Below, piece after piece: positions 1 through 5,490 of a DNA stretch of 6,476 nucleotides (positions within the stretch are counted from its first letter, which is position 1; the number at the start of each line of letters is the position of its first letter). Location of the stretch: the NCBI GenBank assembly GCA_027327685.1, contig DAHVYL010000041.1, forward strand, positions 1 to 6,476. Reading direction: 5' to 3'. A model generated the notes under the pieces. The model made no database searches. It was not told the origin of the DNA and saw only the letters and a list, made by a program, of their open reading frames with translations. The DNA is from Candidatus Woesebacteria bacterium. Its GTDB lineage: Bacteria; Patescibacteriota; Microgenomatia; UBA8517. Made by a program: the position numbers and the translations under genes.

Positions 1-1
1 G

Positions 2-175
2 AAGAGAGACTCCCTTAAAAGTTGGGTTGAGTTTTATCCTTTAGATTTTGTAAAAGAAGGTGGAAAATGCTATTTAAGAGAGAATCCAGTCAAAGTTTCA
101 GAAGTTGATTATAAAAAGGATTTGCCAAGACTCTTTAAGTCGATCGATTATTTAGTAAGCACAAATTATGCCTGA
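2..175 (+). CDS. C-terminal end of an unrecognised protein (partial)
   Basis: An open frame enters from the left edge and ends at TGA 173-175, giving 57 residues that finish in LVSTNYA. The start lies outside the window. The visible part is soluble-looking and charged, with aromatic residues (the stretch WVEFYPLDF near its start), no membrane segment, no cysteine pair and no motif I recognise, so no function is given. Codon use is more A/T-rich by eye than in ychF, which begins 17 bases downstream in the same direction. That short spacing allows co-transcription with ychF. It is called real because the frame stays open from the edge and fills the space up to ychF, but a 57-codon open stretch alone is weak evidence. 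Confidence 0.55.
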   Translation, partial: KRDSLKSWVEFYPLDFVKEGGKCYLRENPVKVSEVDYKKDLPRLFKSIDYLVSTNYA

Positions 176-177
176 AG

Positions 178-186
178 TGTTAAACT
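178..186 (+). promoter_or_regulatory. Weak extended -10-like element before ychF
   Basis: TGT-TAAACT (178-186) fits an extended -10 (TGn plus a hexamer matching TATAAT at 4 of 6), ending six bases before the ychF ATG. No good -35 exists at 16-18 bp upstream (158-163 reads AGCACA, 3 of 6). It is listed because its distance to the ATG resembles the better promoters before rpsF, ctpA and rpmE. It may be chance in A/T-rich DNA. Confidence 0.25.
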
Positions 187-192
187 ATAGTC

Positions 193-1191
193 ATGTCATC
201 TTTAAGCTGTGGTATCGTCGGTCTACCAAATGTGGGGAAGTCCACACTTTTTAATGCTCTTCTCAAAAAGCAGCAGGCATATGTTGCCAACTTTCCTTTT
301 GCGACAATAGAACCGAATATCGGAGTGGTTCCCGTTCCCGATGCCCGACTGGATAAACTTGCCGAAGTGACCAAAAATGAGGAGAAGATGGTGGAGCCTC
401 CCCCTATTGTACCGGCAACTGTTGAATTTGTGGATATTGCAGGACTAATTGCCGGAGCCAGTAAAGGCGAAGGACTGGGAAATAAATTTTTAAGCCACAT
501 CAGGGAGGTAAGTGCAATCTGCTACGTTTTAAGAGCCTTCACAGACCCCGATGTTATCAGGCAGGGGGTAAAAGATCCCAAAACCGATTTGGAAGTTTTA
601 AGGTTGGAGCTTGATTTGGCGGATGCGGAAACCATCGAAAACCACAAAAAAAAGAAAGAACAGGATCCTGAAAACCTTCCCCTTTTCTCCAAGAAACCTT
701 TTCTGGTAGTACTGAATGTGGACGAGGCTGACTTGAAAAATTCCGATAGTCTTGAAGAGAAATATGCGGAGGAGCTGGGAGTAGATAAAAATCAGATAGT
801 CATAATTTCTGCCAGAACAGAGGCGGAACTTTCGGAACTTTCACCCGAGGACCAAAAAGCATATTTGGCCGATTTGGGAGTTGAGAAGTCGGGCCTTGAG
901 CGTTTAATCAGGAAAGCCTTTACCACTCTCGGGCTGATAACCTTTTTGACGGCGGGGGAGAAAGAAGTCAGAGCCTGGACTATTAAGAATGGGATCAATG
1001 CTCAGGAAGCGGCCGGAGTGATCCACACGGACTTCATTAAAAAATTCATCAAGGCGGACATTGCCTCTTTTCCTGATTTCGTGACGCTTGGCGGTTGGAA
1101 AGCTTCCCGTGATGCCGGAAAAGTAAGAAGCGAGGGGCGGGACTATATCATGAAAGACGGGGAAGTGGTGGAGTTTAAGATCGGAGCCTAG
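193..1191 (+). CDS. ychF: Ribosome-binding ATPase YchF (Obg-like, OLA1 family), compact form
   Basis: A cytoplasmic P-loop NTPase of the TRAFAC/Obg class. YchF homologues bind ribosomes and prefer ATP to GTP. Visible landmarks: G1 P-loop GLPNVGKS (residues 10-17), switch I FPFATIEPN (34-42), G3 DIAGL (81-85) followed by the family signature GASKGEGLGNKFL, and the non-standard G4 NVDE (175-178) that replaces NKxD and underlies ATP preference. A C-terminal TGS domain runs from about 248 to 331 (TAGEKEVRAW, HTDF, EGRDYIMKDG). Total length is 332 residues against about 363 for the E. coli protein. Nearly all of the difference falls between G3 and G4, where the helical coiled-coil insertion is cut by roughly 30 residues. 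The C-terminus ends FKIGA instead of the usual FNV-type end. The ATG at 193 is chosen because MSSLSCGIVGLPNVGKS matches family N-termini. No Shine-Dalgarno is seen. Stop codon is TAG. Confidence 0.97.
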   Translation: MSSLSCGIVGLPNVGKSTLFNALLKKQQAYVANFPFATIEPNIGVVPVPDARLDKLAEVTKNEEKMVEPPPIVPATVEFVDIAGLIAGASKGEGLGNKFLSHIREVSAICYVLRAFTDPDVIRQGVKDPKTDLEVLRLELDLADAETIENHKKKKEQDPENLPLFSKKPFLVVLNVDEADLKNSDSLEEKYAEELGVDKNQIVIISARTEAELSELSPEDQKAYLADLGVEKSGLERLIRKAFTTLGLITFLTAGEKEVRAWTIKNGINAQEAAGVIHTDFIKKFIKADIASFPDFVTLGGWKASRDAGKVRSEGRDYIMKDGEVVEFKIGA

Positions 1192-1204
1192 CCTCAGGTT
1201 CTAA

Positions 1205-1233
1205 TTGCTAAAATTCAGTTTCTAATTTATAAT
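1205..1233 (+). promoter_or_regulatory. Promoter for the rpsF-ssb-rpsR cluster
   Basis: -35 TTGCTA (1205-1210, 4 of 6 matches), a 17-bp spacer, and a perfect -10 TATAAT (1228-1233). The rpsF ATG follows after only eight bases, so a start about seven bases downstream of the -10 would fall at 1240-1242, on or beside the ATG. This predicts a leaderless or nearly leaderless mRNA. The site sits in the 50-bp gap after ychF, which supports a separate transcription unit. A direct repeat TTCTAATT (1199-1206 and 1220-1227, 21 bp apart) overlaps the -35 and abuts the -10. Confidence 0.7.
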
Positions 1234-1241
1234 TACAGGCG

Positions 1242-1523
1242 ATGAATAAATACGAATTAACCATAGTTTTGGACGGCAAGACGGGAGCTGCCAAAAAGAA
1301 GAAAGTTATCGAGACTTTGGAAAAAATACTGACCGTTTTTAAAGGCTCGATTAAAGAATCTAAAGAGTGGGGAGTGAAGGATCTTGCCTATAAAATCGGA
1401 AAAAGCGAGACGGGACTTTACCTCTTTTTTGAGCTTGAACTTGATCCGGCTACCGTTAAACAGTTGAACGAAAAGCTGAGAGTTGACAGTGATATAATCA
1501 GATACTTACTGATCAAATCATAA
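1242..1523 (+). CDS. rpsF: 30S ribosomal protein bS6
   Basis: The small-subunit protein that pairs with bS18 on the 30S platform and binds the central domain of 16S rRNA. The 93 residues fit the family length of about 90-100. The start NKYELTIVLDG is the first beta strand, corresponding to the usual RxYE motif. The middle has KESKEWGVKDLAYKIGKSETGLYLFFELE, the S6 pattern of a conserved WG followed by LAYxI and a strand ending in Y-x-F. The end DSDIIRYLLIK matches the usual last strand (IxRxLxxK). It is first in a tight cluster with ssb (3-bp gap) and rpsR (its assembly partner), the standard bacterial order. No Shine-Dalgarno at a useful distance is present; AGG at 1237-1239 is too close to the ATG. 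The upstream promoter predicts a leaderless message. Confidence 0.96.
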   Translation: MNKYELTIVLDGKTGAAKKKKVIETLEKILTVFKGSIKESKEWGVKDLAYKIGKSETGLYLFFELELDPATVKQLNEKLRVDSDIIRYLLIKS

Positions 1524-1526
1524 AAC

Positions 1527-2030
1527 ATGGCTAAAAGTTTAAACAAAGTAATGTTGATAGGCAATCTCACCCGGGATCCCGAAATGCGTTATACCCCACA
1601 GGGGACCGCCGTTTGTACTTTTGGTGTCGCCACCAATAGAAGCTGGACTGCCAAAAGCGGTGAGAAAAAAGAAGAAGCCGATTTCCATAACATAGTCGCC
1701 TGGAATAAATTGGCCGAAATTTGTGCCCAGCTTTTGAAAAAGGGCAGGAAAGTCTACGTAGAGGGACGCCTTTCAACCAGAAGTTGGCAGGGTCAGGACG
1801 GCACTCAAAAACAAAGAACAGAAGTGGTGATAAACGACATGGTTATTTTGGATAAGAAAGAGGGTGCCGGTGAGGCAATAGAAATTCCGGAACCGGGGAT
1901 GGAGCCTCAGGTTTCTCCCGATGAGATTCCTGCCAAAAGCGTAGAAAAAAAAGGAAAGAAAGATAAAGAAGAAGATAAAAAAGAGGATGTAAAAGAGGAT
2001 GAACCCGGAGAGGAAGACATTCCGTTTTAA
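1527..2030 (+). CDS. ssb: Single-stranded DNA-binding protein
   Basis: Coats single-stranded DNA in replication, recombination and repair and recruits partner proteins through its C-terminal tip. The N-terminal OB-fold spans about residues 1-112: NKVMLIGNLTRDPEMRYTPQG opens the fold, followed by FGVATNR, the tryptophan-containing FHNIVAWNKLAE, GRKVYVEGRL and the closing EVVINDMVIL. The C-terminus ends EEDIPF, the conserved acidic tip (DDDIPF type) that docks helicase, exonuclease and repair partners. Between them lies a linker of roughly 45 residues dominated by Lys and Glu, with a few prolines, unlike the Gly/Gln/Pro-rich linkers of many bacteria. Length is 167 residues, normal for the family. 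It starts three bases after the rpsF stop with no Shine-Dalgarno, so translation probably depends on coupling or reinitiation. Confidence 0.97.
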   Translation: MAKSLNKVMLIGNLTRDPEMRYTPQGTAVCTFGVATNRSWTAKSGEKKEEADFHNIVAWNKLAEICAQLLKKGRKVYVEGRLSTRSWQGQDGTQKQRTEVVINDMVILDKKEGAGEAIEIPEPGMEPQVSPDEIPAKSVEKKGKKDKEEDKKEDVKEDEPGEEDIPF

Positions 2031-2054
2031 GAATTCTTAATTTAAATTAAAAAC

Positions 2055-2309
2055 ATGGCAAAGAAAAAAGACACCAGAAAAAGAAGAAAACAGATAGAAA
2101 TAGTAGTTCCGAGAAATTGCCCCTTTTGTAAAGGCAGGCTGGAACCGGATTACAAAGAGGTCGACACATTGGCAAAGTACATGAATGACCGTGGAAAAAT
2201 ACTGGGAAAAGACAGAACCGGTATTTGTTCCAAGCACCAGAGGAGAATTTCGCTATCCATTAAAAGAGCAAGACACCTTGCACTTCTTTTCTATACTCCC
2301 GAAATTTAA
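2055..2309 (+). CDS. rpsR: 30S ribosomal protein bS18, zinc-binding type
   Basis: Partner of bS6 on the small-subunit platform. The 84 residues begin with a basic tail (KKKDTRKRRKQ) and carry the family core DYKEVDTLAKYMNDRGKILGKDRTGICSKHQRRISLSIKRARHLALLFYT. Potential zinc ligands are intact: Cys22 and Cys25 (CPFC), Cys58 and His61 (CSKH), marking the zinc-containing form of S18. It lies 24 bases after ssb. That gap is pure A/T except at its edges and includes the perfect 14-bp palindrome TTAATTTAAATTAA (2037-2050). No Shine-Dalgarno is visible, and the start context AAAAC-ATG resembles that of ssb. In many bacteria rplI (bL9) follows rpsR; here a protease gene follows instead. Confidence 0.97.
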   Translation: MAKKKDTRKRRKQIEIVVPRNCPFCKGRLEPDYKEVDTLAKYMNDRGKILGKDRTGICSKHQRRISLSIKRARHLALLFYTPEI

Positions 2310-2334
2310 GTCTTGAGTCAGGGTACTCTTCGGG
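2298..2334 (+). other. Interrupted inverted repeat over the rpsR stop
   Basis: CCCGAA (2298-2303) pairs with TTCGGG (2329-2334), and GAGT (2315-2318) pairs with ACTC (2325-2328) directly against the outer stem, leaving an 11-nt bulge on the 5' side and a 6-nt loop. The structure spans the rpsR stop codon and the -35 of the putative ctpA promoter. No T-run follows, so it is not a convincing intrinsic terminator. It could protect the rpsR mRNA end, attenuate readthrough, or be chance. Confidence 0.25.
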
Positions 2335-2341
2335 TTAATAT
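2313..2341 (+). promoter_or_regulatory. Probable promoter for the protease pair
   Basis: -35 TTGAGT (2313-2318, 4 of 6), a 17-bp spacer and -10 TAATAT (2336-2341, 4 of 6). The -10 ends seven bases before the ctpA ATG, putting the predicted start at about 2348-2349 and giving a leaderless mRNA. It is weaker than the rpsF and rpmE sites, but its geometry is the same. The 39-bp gap after rpsR is larger than the gaps inside the cluster. Confidence 0.45.
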
Positions 2342-2348
2342 GTAGACT

Positions 2349-3581
2349 ATGTCCGGAAGGATAAACTTTTTGAAAGCCAGAAAAATCATACTCTCCGCAC
2401 TTATTCTGATCGGTGTTTTTGCCGGAGGTTATTACCTGGGGGTGGAGGGGTATAAAGCGGAAATAACAAAAGCACTCGAGGTGACTTTTAGCAGGCAAGT
2501 TCCTGCCGATAAAAATGTCGACATGGGCCTTTTTTGGGAAACCTGGGATATTATGACCCAAAAGTACTACGATAAATCCAAACTTGTCCCTTCCCAAATG
2601 GTTTACGGTGCAATTCAGGGAATGGTGGCCTCAGCGGGGGACCCTTACACAACATTTCTTCCGCCGGTACAAAATAAAATTGTCAACGACAACTTGAGCG
2701 GATCCTTTAGCGGAGTGGGAATTGAAATAGGCTATAAAGACGGGCGCTTGGTGGTAATTGCGCCTTTACCCGGTACCCCCGCGGAAAGATCCGGCATAAA
2801 ACCGGGGGACTACATAGTCAGGATTGCTGATAAAGCCAAGAACTTAAGTATCGACAGTTCCGGCATCAGTACAAGCGAAGCCGTTACCTATATCCGCGGC
2901 ACTGCCGGGACCAAAGTAACTCTAACATTGGTACGTGAGGGAGTCAAAGATCCCATTGTCGTGGAAATATCGAGAGAAAAAATAGATGTTCCTTCGGTTA
3001 CTCTAACTTGGGCGGGAGACGGAAATAATATAGCCGTTGTCAAAGTGAGTGAATTCGGTGCGGAAACCAAAAGCGAATGGAATAAGGTAGTTTCCGAGAT
3101 TCTTGGCGGTGACACAAAAGGGATAATTATCGATCTTAGAAATAACCCAGGCGGATATATGCAGGCGGCAATTGATTTGGCATCGGATTTTCTTCCGATG
3201 GGAACAACTGTGGTGATTCAACAAAGCGGGAACGGATCAAAACAAGAATATAAATCCGGCTCCCTACCCAGACTGGAAAAATACAAGGCAGTAGTTCTCA
3301 TAAACGGAGGCAGTGCTTCAGCATCCGAGATTCTTTCTGGTGCACTCAGAGACAATAAAGAGATAAAACTGGTCGGGGATAAAAGTTTCGGAAAAGGCAC
3401 CATTCAGGAACCTATTGATATGGCCGGCGGAAGCGGAATTCATGTTACCACCGCAAAATGGCTGACTCCCAAGGGAACCTGGATTCACGAAAAAGGCTTA
3501 ACTCCCGATATTGAGATTTCTAATCTGAATGGTGGAGCTGAGGATGTACAGCTTAACGCAGCCATTAAACTTTTTCAGTAA
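2349..3581 (+). CDS. ctpA: C-terminal processing peptidase (S41 family, CtpA/Prc-like)
   Basis: A serine protease with a Ser-Lys dyad that cleaves exported or membrane proteins from their C-terminal side. A basic N-terminus (FLKARK) is followed by a membrane anchor at about residues 13-31 (IILSALILIGVFAGGYYLG) with no cleavage motif I can call, so the catalytic part should sit outside the membrane. A PDZ domain lies at about 115-215 (SGVGIEIG, SGIKPGDYIVRI, SEAVTYIRG). The S41 core follows: GIIIDLRNNPGGYMQAAIDLASDFL, then NGGSASASEILSGAL, then GDKSFGKGTIQ. The predicted nucleophile is Ser324 and the general base Lys349, 25 residues apart as in E. coli Prc (S430/K455). Its 410 residues fit the CtpA class rather than the longer Prc. 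The next gene is another PDZ protease in the same direction. Confidence 0.95.
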   Translation: MSGRINFLKARKIILSALILIGVFAGGYYLGVEGYKAEITKALEVTFSRQVPADKNVDMGLFWETWDIMTQKYYDKSKLVPSQMVYGAIQGMVASAGDPYTTFLPPVQNKIVNDNLSGSFSGVGIEIGYKDGRLVVIAPLPGTPAERSGIKPGDYIVRIADKAKNLSIDSSGISTSEAVTYIRGTAGTKVTLTLVREGVKDPIVVEISREKIDVPSVTLTWAGDGNNIAVVKVSEFGAETKSEWNKVVSEILGGDTKGIIIDLRNNPGGYMQAAIDLASDFLPMGTTVVIQQSGNGSKQEYKSGSLPRLEKYKAVVLINGGSASASEILSGALRDNKEIKLVGDKSFGKGTIQEPIDMAGGSGIHVTTAKWLTPKGTWIHEKGLTPDIEISNLNGGAEDVQLNAAIKLFQ

Positions 3582-3632
3582 TTTATCAGAATGAAATTTT
3601 TATCAGAATGAAAAATTTATTGGAATGAAAAG
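3582..3632 (+). repeat. Three 17-bp tandem repeats at the ctpA-htrA junction
   Basis: Three contiguous 17-bp units start at 3582, 3599 and 3616: TTTATCAGAATGAAATT, TTTATCAGAATGAAAAA and TTTATTGGAATGAAAAG. Copies 1 and 2 differ only at the last two bases. Copy 3 differs from copy 2 at three positions. The array begins immediately after the ctpA TAA and fills the whole gap, with the third copy holding the htrA start codon. Every copy contains AATGA, so an ATG recurs at 3591, 3608 and 3625, in three different frames. Confidence 0.93.
3591..3628 (+). other. Two overlapping six-codon mini reading frames leading to htrA
   Basis: ATG 3591 reads MKFLSE and stops at TGA 3609-3611. ATG 3608 reads MKNLLE and stops at TGA 3626-3628. 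Each stop overlaps the next start as ATGA, the usual geometry for termination-reinitiation, and the last overlap is the htrA start. Ribosomes finishing ctpA (TAA 3579-3581) meet the first ATG nine bases later. The reading frames are certain; their translation is a guess, and no Shine-Dalgarno precedes any of the three starts. Confidence 0.4.
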
Positions 3633-4767
3633 TTCGCTGTCTAAAAAAATTTTGATAGGGGTAGCTATCCTTACGGTAGTTGCTGCCGCCTTAGCCTCGG
3701 GTGCCGCAGCCGACAGACTTTTTGGATTTAAGCCTCTGGATAAATTCTTCCCCAGGCCGTCGGGTGGCATCCGGGAAAGAATAATCACCGAAGAAAGCGA
3801 TGTTATCGATGTTGTCAAAAAGGTTGGGCCTTCGGTAGTAACCATATCGGCGGTAGAGCCCGTCAGGCAGGTAATTCAATTCTCTCCTTTTGGAGGTTTT
3901 GAAAAAGGGACCCAGGGAGGTTCTCCTCAGGATATAGGAAGCGGATTTATTGTTTCGGCCGATGGCCTGATAGTAACCAATAAGCATGTGGTTGCAGATA
4001 CTACTCTGACTTATAAGATTTCTACTTCGGACGGAAGGACCTATGACGCTACGCAAATAAATAGGGATCCCGGCAATGACATTGCAGTCGTTAAAATAGA
4101 AGCTTCCGGTTTAATTCCGGTTGAGTTGGGAGACTCCTCAAATTTGCAGGTAGGACAATTTGTAATTGCCATAGGAACTGCCTTGGGAGAATTCAGAAAT
4201 ACAGTCACAACAGGAGTGATTTCAGGACTCGGGCGGGGGATCGACGCGGGCGGAAGTTTTCGGGGATATGTGGAGAGGCTGGATAATGTCATTCAGACTG
4301 ATGCGGCCATAAATCCCGGAAACTCGGGAGGCCCCCTTCTTAACTCTGCCGGACAGGTAATAGGGATAAACGTGGCAGTTGCGGAAGGAGCCAACAATAT
4401 TGCTTTTGCGATTCCCATAAACACGGTTAAGGAAGCTTTGGACACCTTCAGATCATCAGGCAAGTTTCCTACCAGGGCCTATCTTGGAGTTGAATACCAG
4501 GTGGTTTCACAGCAGGTAGCGCTTCTTAATAACGTTCCCCAAGGCATATACATAGTCAGTGTAATCCCGACCTCTCCGGCCGAAAAATTCGGGATAGAGG
4601 CTGGGGATATAGTCTATAAAATTGACGGAAGCACAGTAGGAGAGGACAGTGAAACTTTAAGTAAAATTATTTCCGGTAAAAAATCGGGAGAAACTCTTTC
4701 TCTCGATATCTGGAGAAGGGGAGAAACCAAAAACATAAAAGTGACTCTCGGGGAGGCGGGGCAATAA
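3625..4767 (+). CDS. HtrA/DegP-like serine protease with one PDZ domain (S1C)
   Basis: A surface quality-control protease that degrades or processes misfolded exported proteins. After a basic start (MKSSLSKK) comes a hydrophobic segment at about residues 9-29 (ILIGVAILTVVAAALASGAA), which acts as a signal or anchor. The trypsin-like domain spans about 58-265 with a complete triad: His121 (TNKHVV), Asp152 (GNDIAVVKI) and Ser234 (NPGNSGGPL). A Gly/Ser-rich loop before the first strand (FGGFEKGTQGGS) resembles the LA-loop region. A single PDZ domain covers about 285-378 (YLGVEYQVV, SPAEKFGIEAGDIVYKIDG). The 380 residues and single PDZ fit the DegS/HtrA surface class rather than two-PDZ DegP, so I give no firm symbol. 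ATG 3625 is the only start that reaches the signal segment. The gene is probably co-transcribed with ctpA, and its stop touches the prfA stop on the other strand. Confidence 0.95.
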   Translation: MKSSLSKKILIGVAILTVVAAALASGAAADRLFGFKPLDKFFPRPSGGIRERIITEESDVIDVVKKVGPSVVTISAVEPVRQVIQFSPFGGFEKGTQGGSPQDIGSGFIVSADGLIVTNKHVVADTTLTYKISTSDGRTYDATQINRDPGNDIAVVKIEASGLIPVELGDSSNLQVGQFVIAIGTALGEFRNTVTTGVISGLGRGIDAGGSFRGYVERLDNVIQTDAAINPGNSGGPLLNSAGQVIGINVAVAEGANNIAFAIPINTVKEALDTFRSSGKFPTRAYLGVEYQVVSQQVALLNNVPQGIYIVSVIPTSPAEKFGIEAGDIVYKIDGSTVGEDSETLSKIISGKKSGETLSLDIWRRGETKNIKVTLGEAGQ

Positions 4768-5481
4768 TTACTGAATATTTTTGGTAAGTTCAATCACACG
4801 GTCAAGTTCGCCGTCTATTATCAATTCAAGCTTTCCCCAATTTTTTCCGATTCTGTGGTCAGTAACTCTATCCTGGGGAAAATTGTAGGTACGTATTTTT
4901 TCAGCTCTCATGCCGCGTCCTATGACCGACCGGTAGCCTGCAACCTCTCTCATTTTTTCGGCTTCCCGGCGCTCCCAAAGTCTGCTTCTTAAAAGAGAAA
5001 GGGCTATCTGCCGGTTTTGCTCCTGAAAGCGCTCCTCGCGGGCTTCTACGACGGTACCGGTTGGTTTGTGAACCAGTCTTACGGCAGTTGAAACTTTATT
5101 GACGTTTTGTCCGCCATGTCCTCCCGCTCTTGTAAATTGCCAATCCAGATCATTGGGGTTAATTTGAATTTCGCTTTCTTTGATTTCGGGAAGAACAACA
5201 ACGGTTGCGGTCGAAGTGTGAATTCTGCCCCTTTTTTCGGTTGTCGGCACTCTCTGGACACGATGGACCCCGGATTCGTTTTTAAGGGTATCAAAGACAC
5301 CCTGCCCGGAAATTTTGATAGTGTTATCGCTGACCGGAAGTACTCTCCAGCCTTTCTTGGCGGCAAAACGGATGTACATTCTCAGAAGATCGGATCCCCA
5401 AAGTTTGGCCTCGTCTCCTCCTGTTGCACCTCTGATTTCCAAGTAGGCCGTTTGGTTATTATTTTCCATTAGAATTGCCAA
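4768..5481 (-). CDS. prfA: Peptide chain release factor 1, short form without domain 1
   Basis: Recognises UAA/UAG in the ribosomal A site and triggers peptide release. The codon-recognition motif is PTT (residues 79-81, within [10 protein letters not shown]), the RF1 PxT type rather than SPF of RF2. The catalytic GGQ lies at 123-125 and [14 protein letters not shown], typical of RF1/RF2, comes later. The protein is 237 residues against about 355-360 for normal RF1. The first ~100 residues (helical domain 1) are absent, and the sequence begins just before [12 protein letters not shown]. Domain 2 is also about 10 residues shorter between WRV and KISG. The residues before GGQ read RAGGHGGQ instead of the usual SGAGGQ. 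The start here is TTG at 5481; ATG at 5469 (233 residues) is an alternative, and neither has a Shine-Dalgarno. The frame upstream closes at the rpmE stop, so no longer version is possible. Adjacency to rpmE is a common bacterial arrangement. Confidence 0.9.
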   Translation of the reverse strand: MAILMENNNQTAYLEIRGATGGDEAKLWGSDLLRMYIRFAAKKGWRVLPVSDNTIKISGQGVFDTLKNESGVHRVQRVPTTEKRGRIHTSTATVVVLPEIKESEIQINPNDLDWQFTRAGGHGGQNVNKVSTAVRLVHKPTGTVVEAREERFQEQNRQIALSLLRSRLWERREAEKMREVAGYRSVIGRGMRAEKIRTYNFPQDRVTDHRIGKNWGKLELIIDGELDRVIELTKNIQ

Positions 5482-5490
5482 GACGCAGAT

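Noticed and set aside
2037..2050. Perfect 14-bp palindrome TTAATTTAAATTAA between ssb and rpsR as an operator
   Set aside because: It is pure A/T in a short A/T-rich gap, where such symmetry arises easily, and no promoter core sits beside it.
2253..2597. 114-codon - strand open frame across the rpsR-ctpA junction
   Set aside because: It is antisense to the ends of two well-supported genes and to the ctpA promoter region, with no recognisable motif.
3582..3632. CRISPR or a mobile-element footprint at the repeat array
   Set aside because: The three units are contiguous with no spacers, are only 17 bp long, and no cas or transposase gene is nearby.
3691..4056. 121-codon - strand open frame opposite htrA
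   Set aside because: It overlaps the protease domain holding His121 and its product looks like low-complexity antisense translation.
5107..5472. 121-codon + strand open frame opposite prfA
   Set aside because: It lies wholly antisense to the conserved prfA coding sequence, resembles no family I know, and is explained by the codon pattern of prfA.
4768..5481. Identification of the short release factor as PrfH or ArfB
   Set aside because: Both lack the PxT codon-recognition segment. This protein has [10 protein letters not shown] and [14 protein letters not shown], so it is an RF1.
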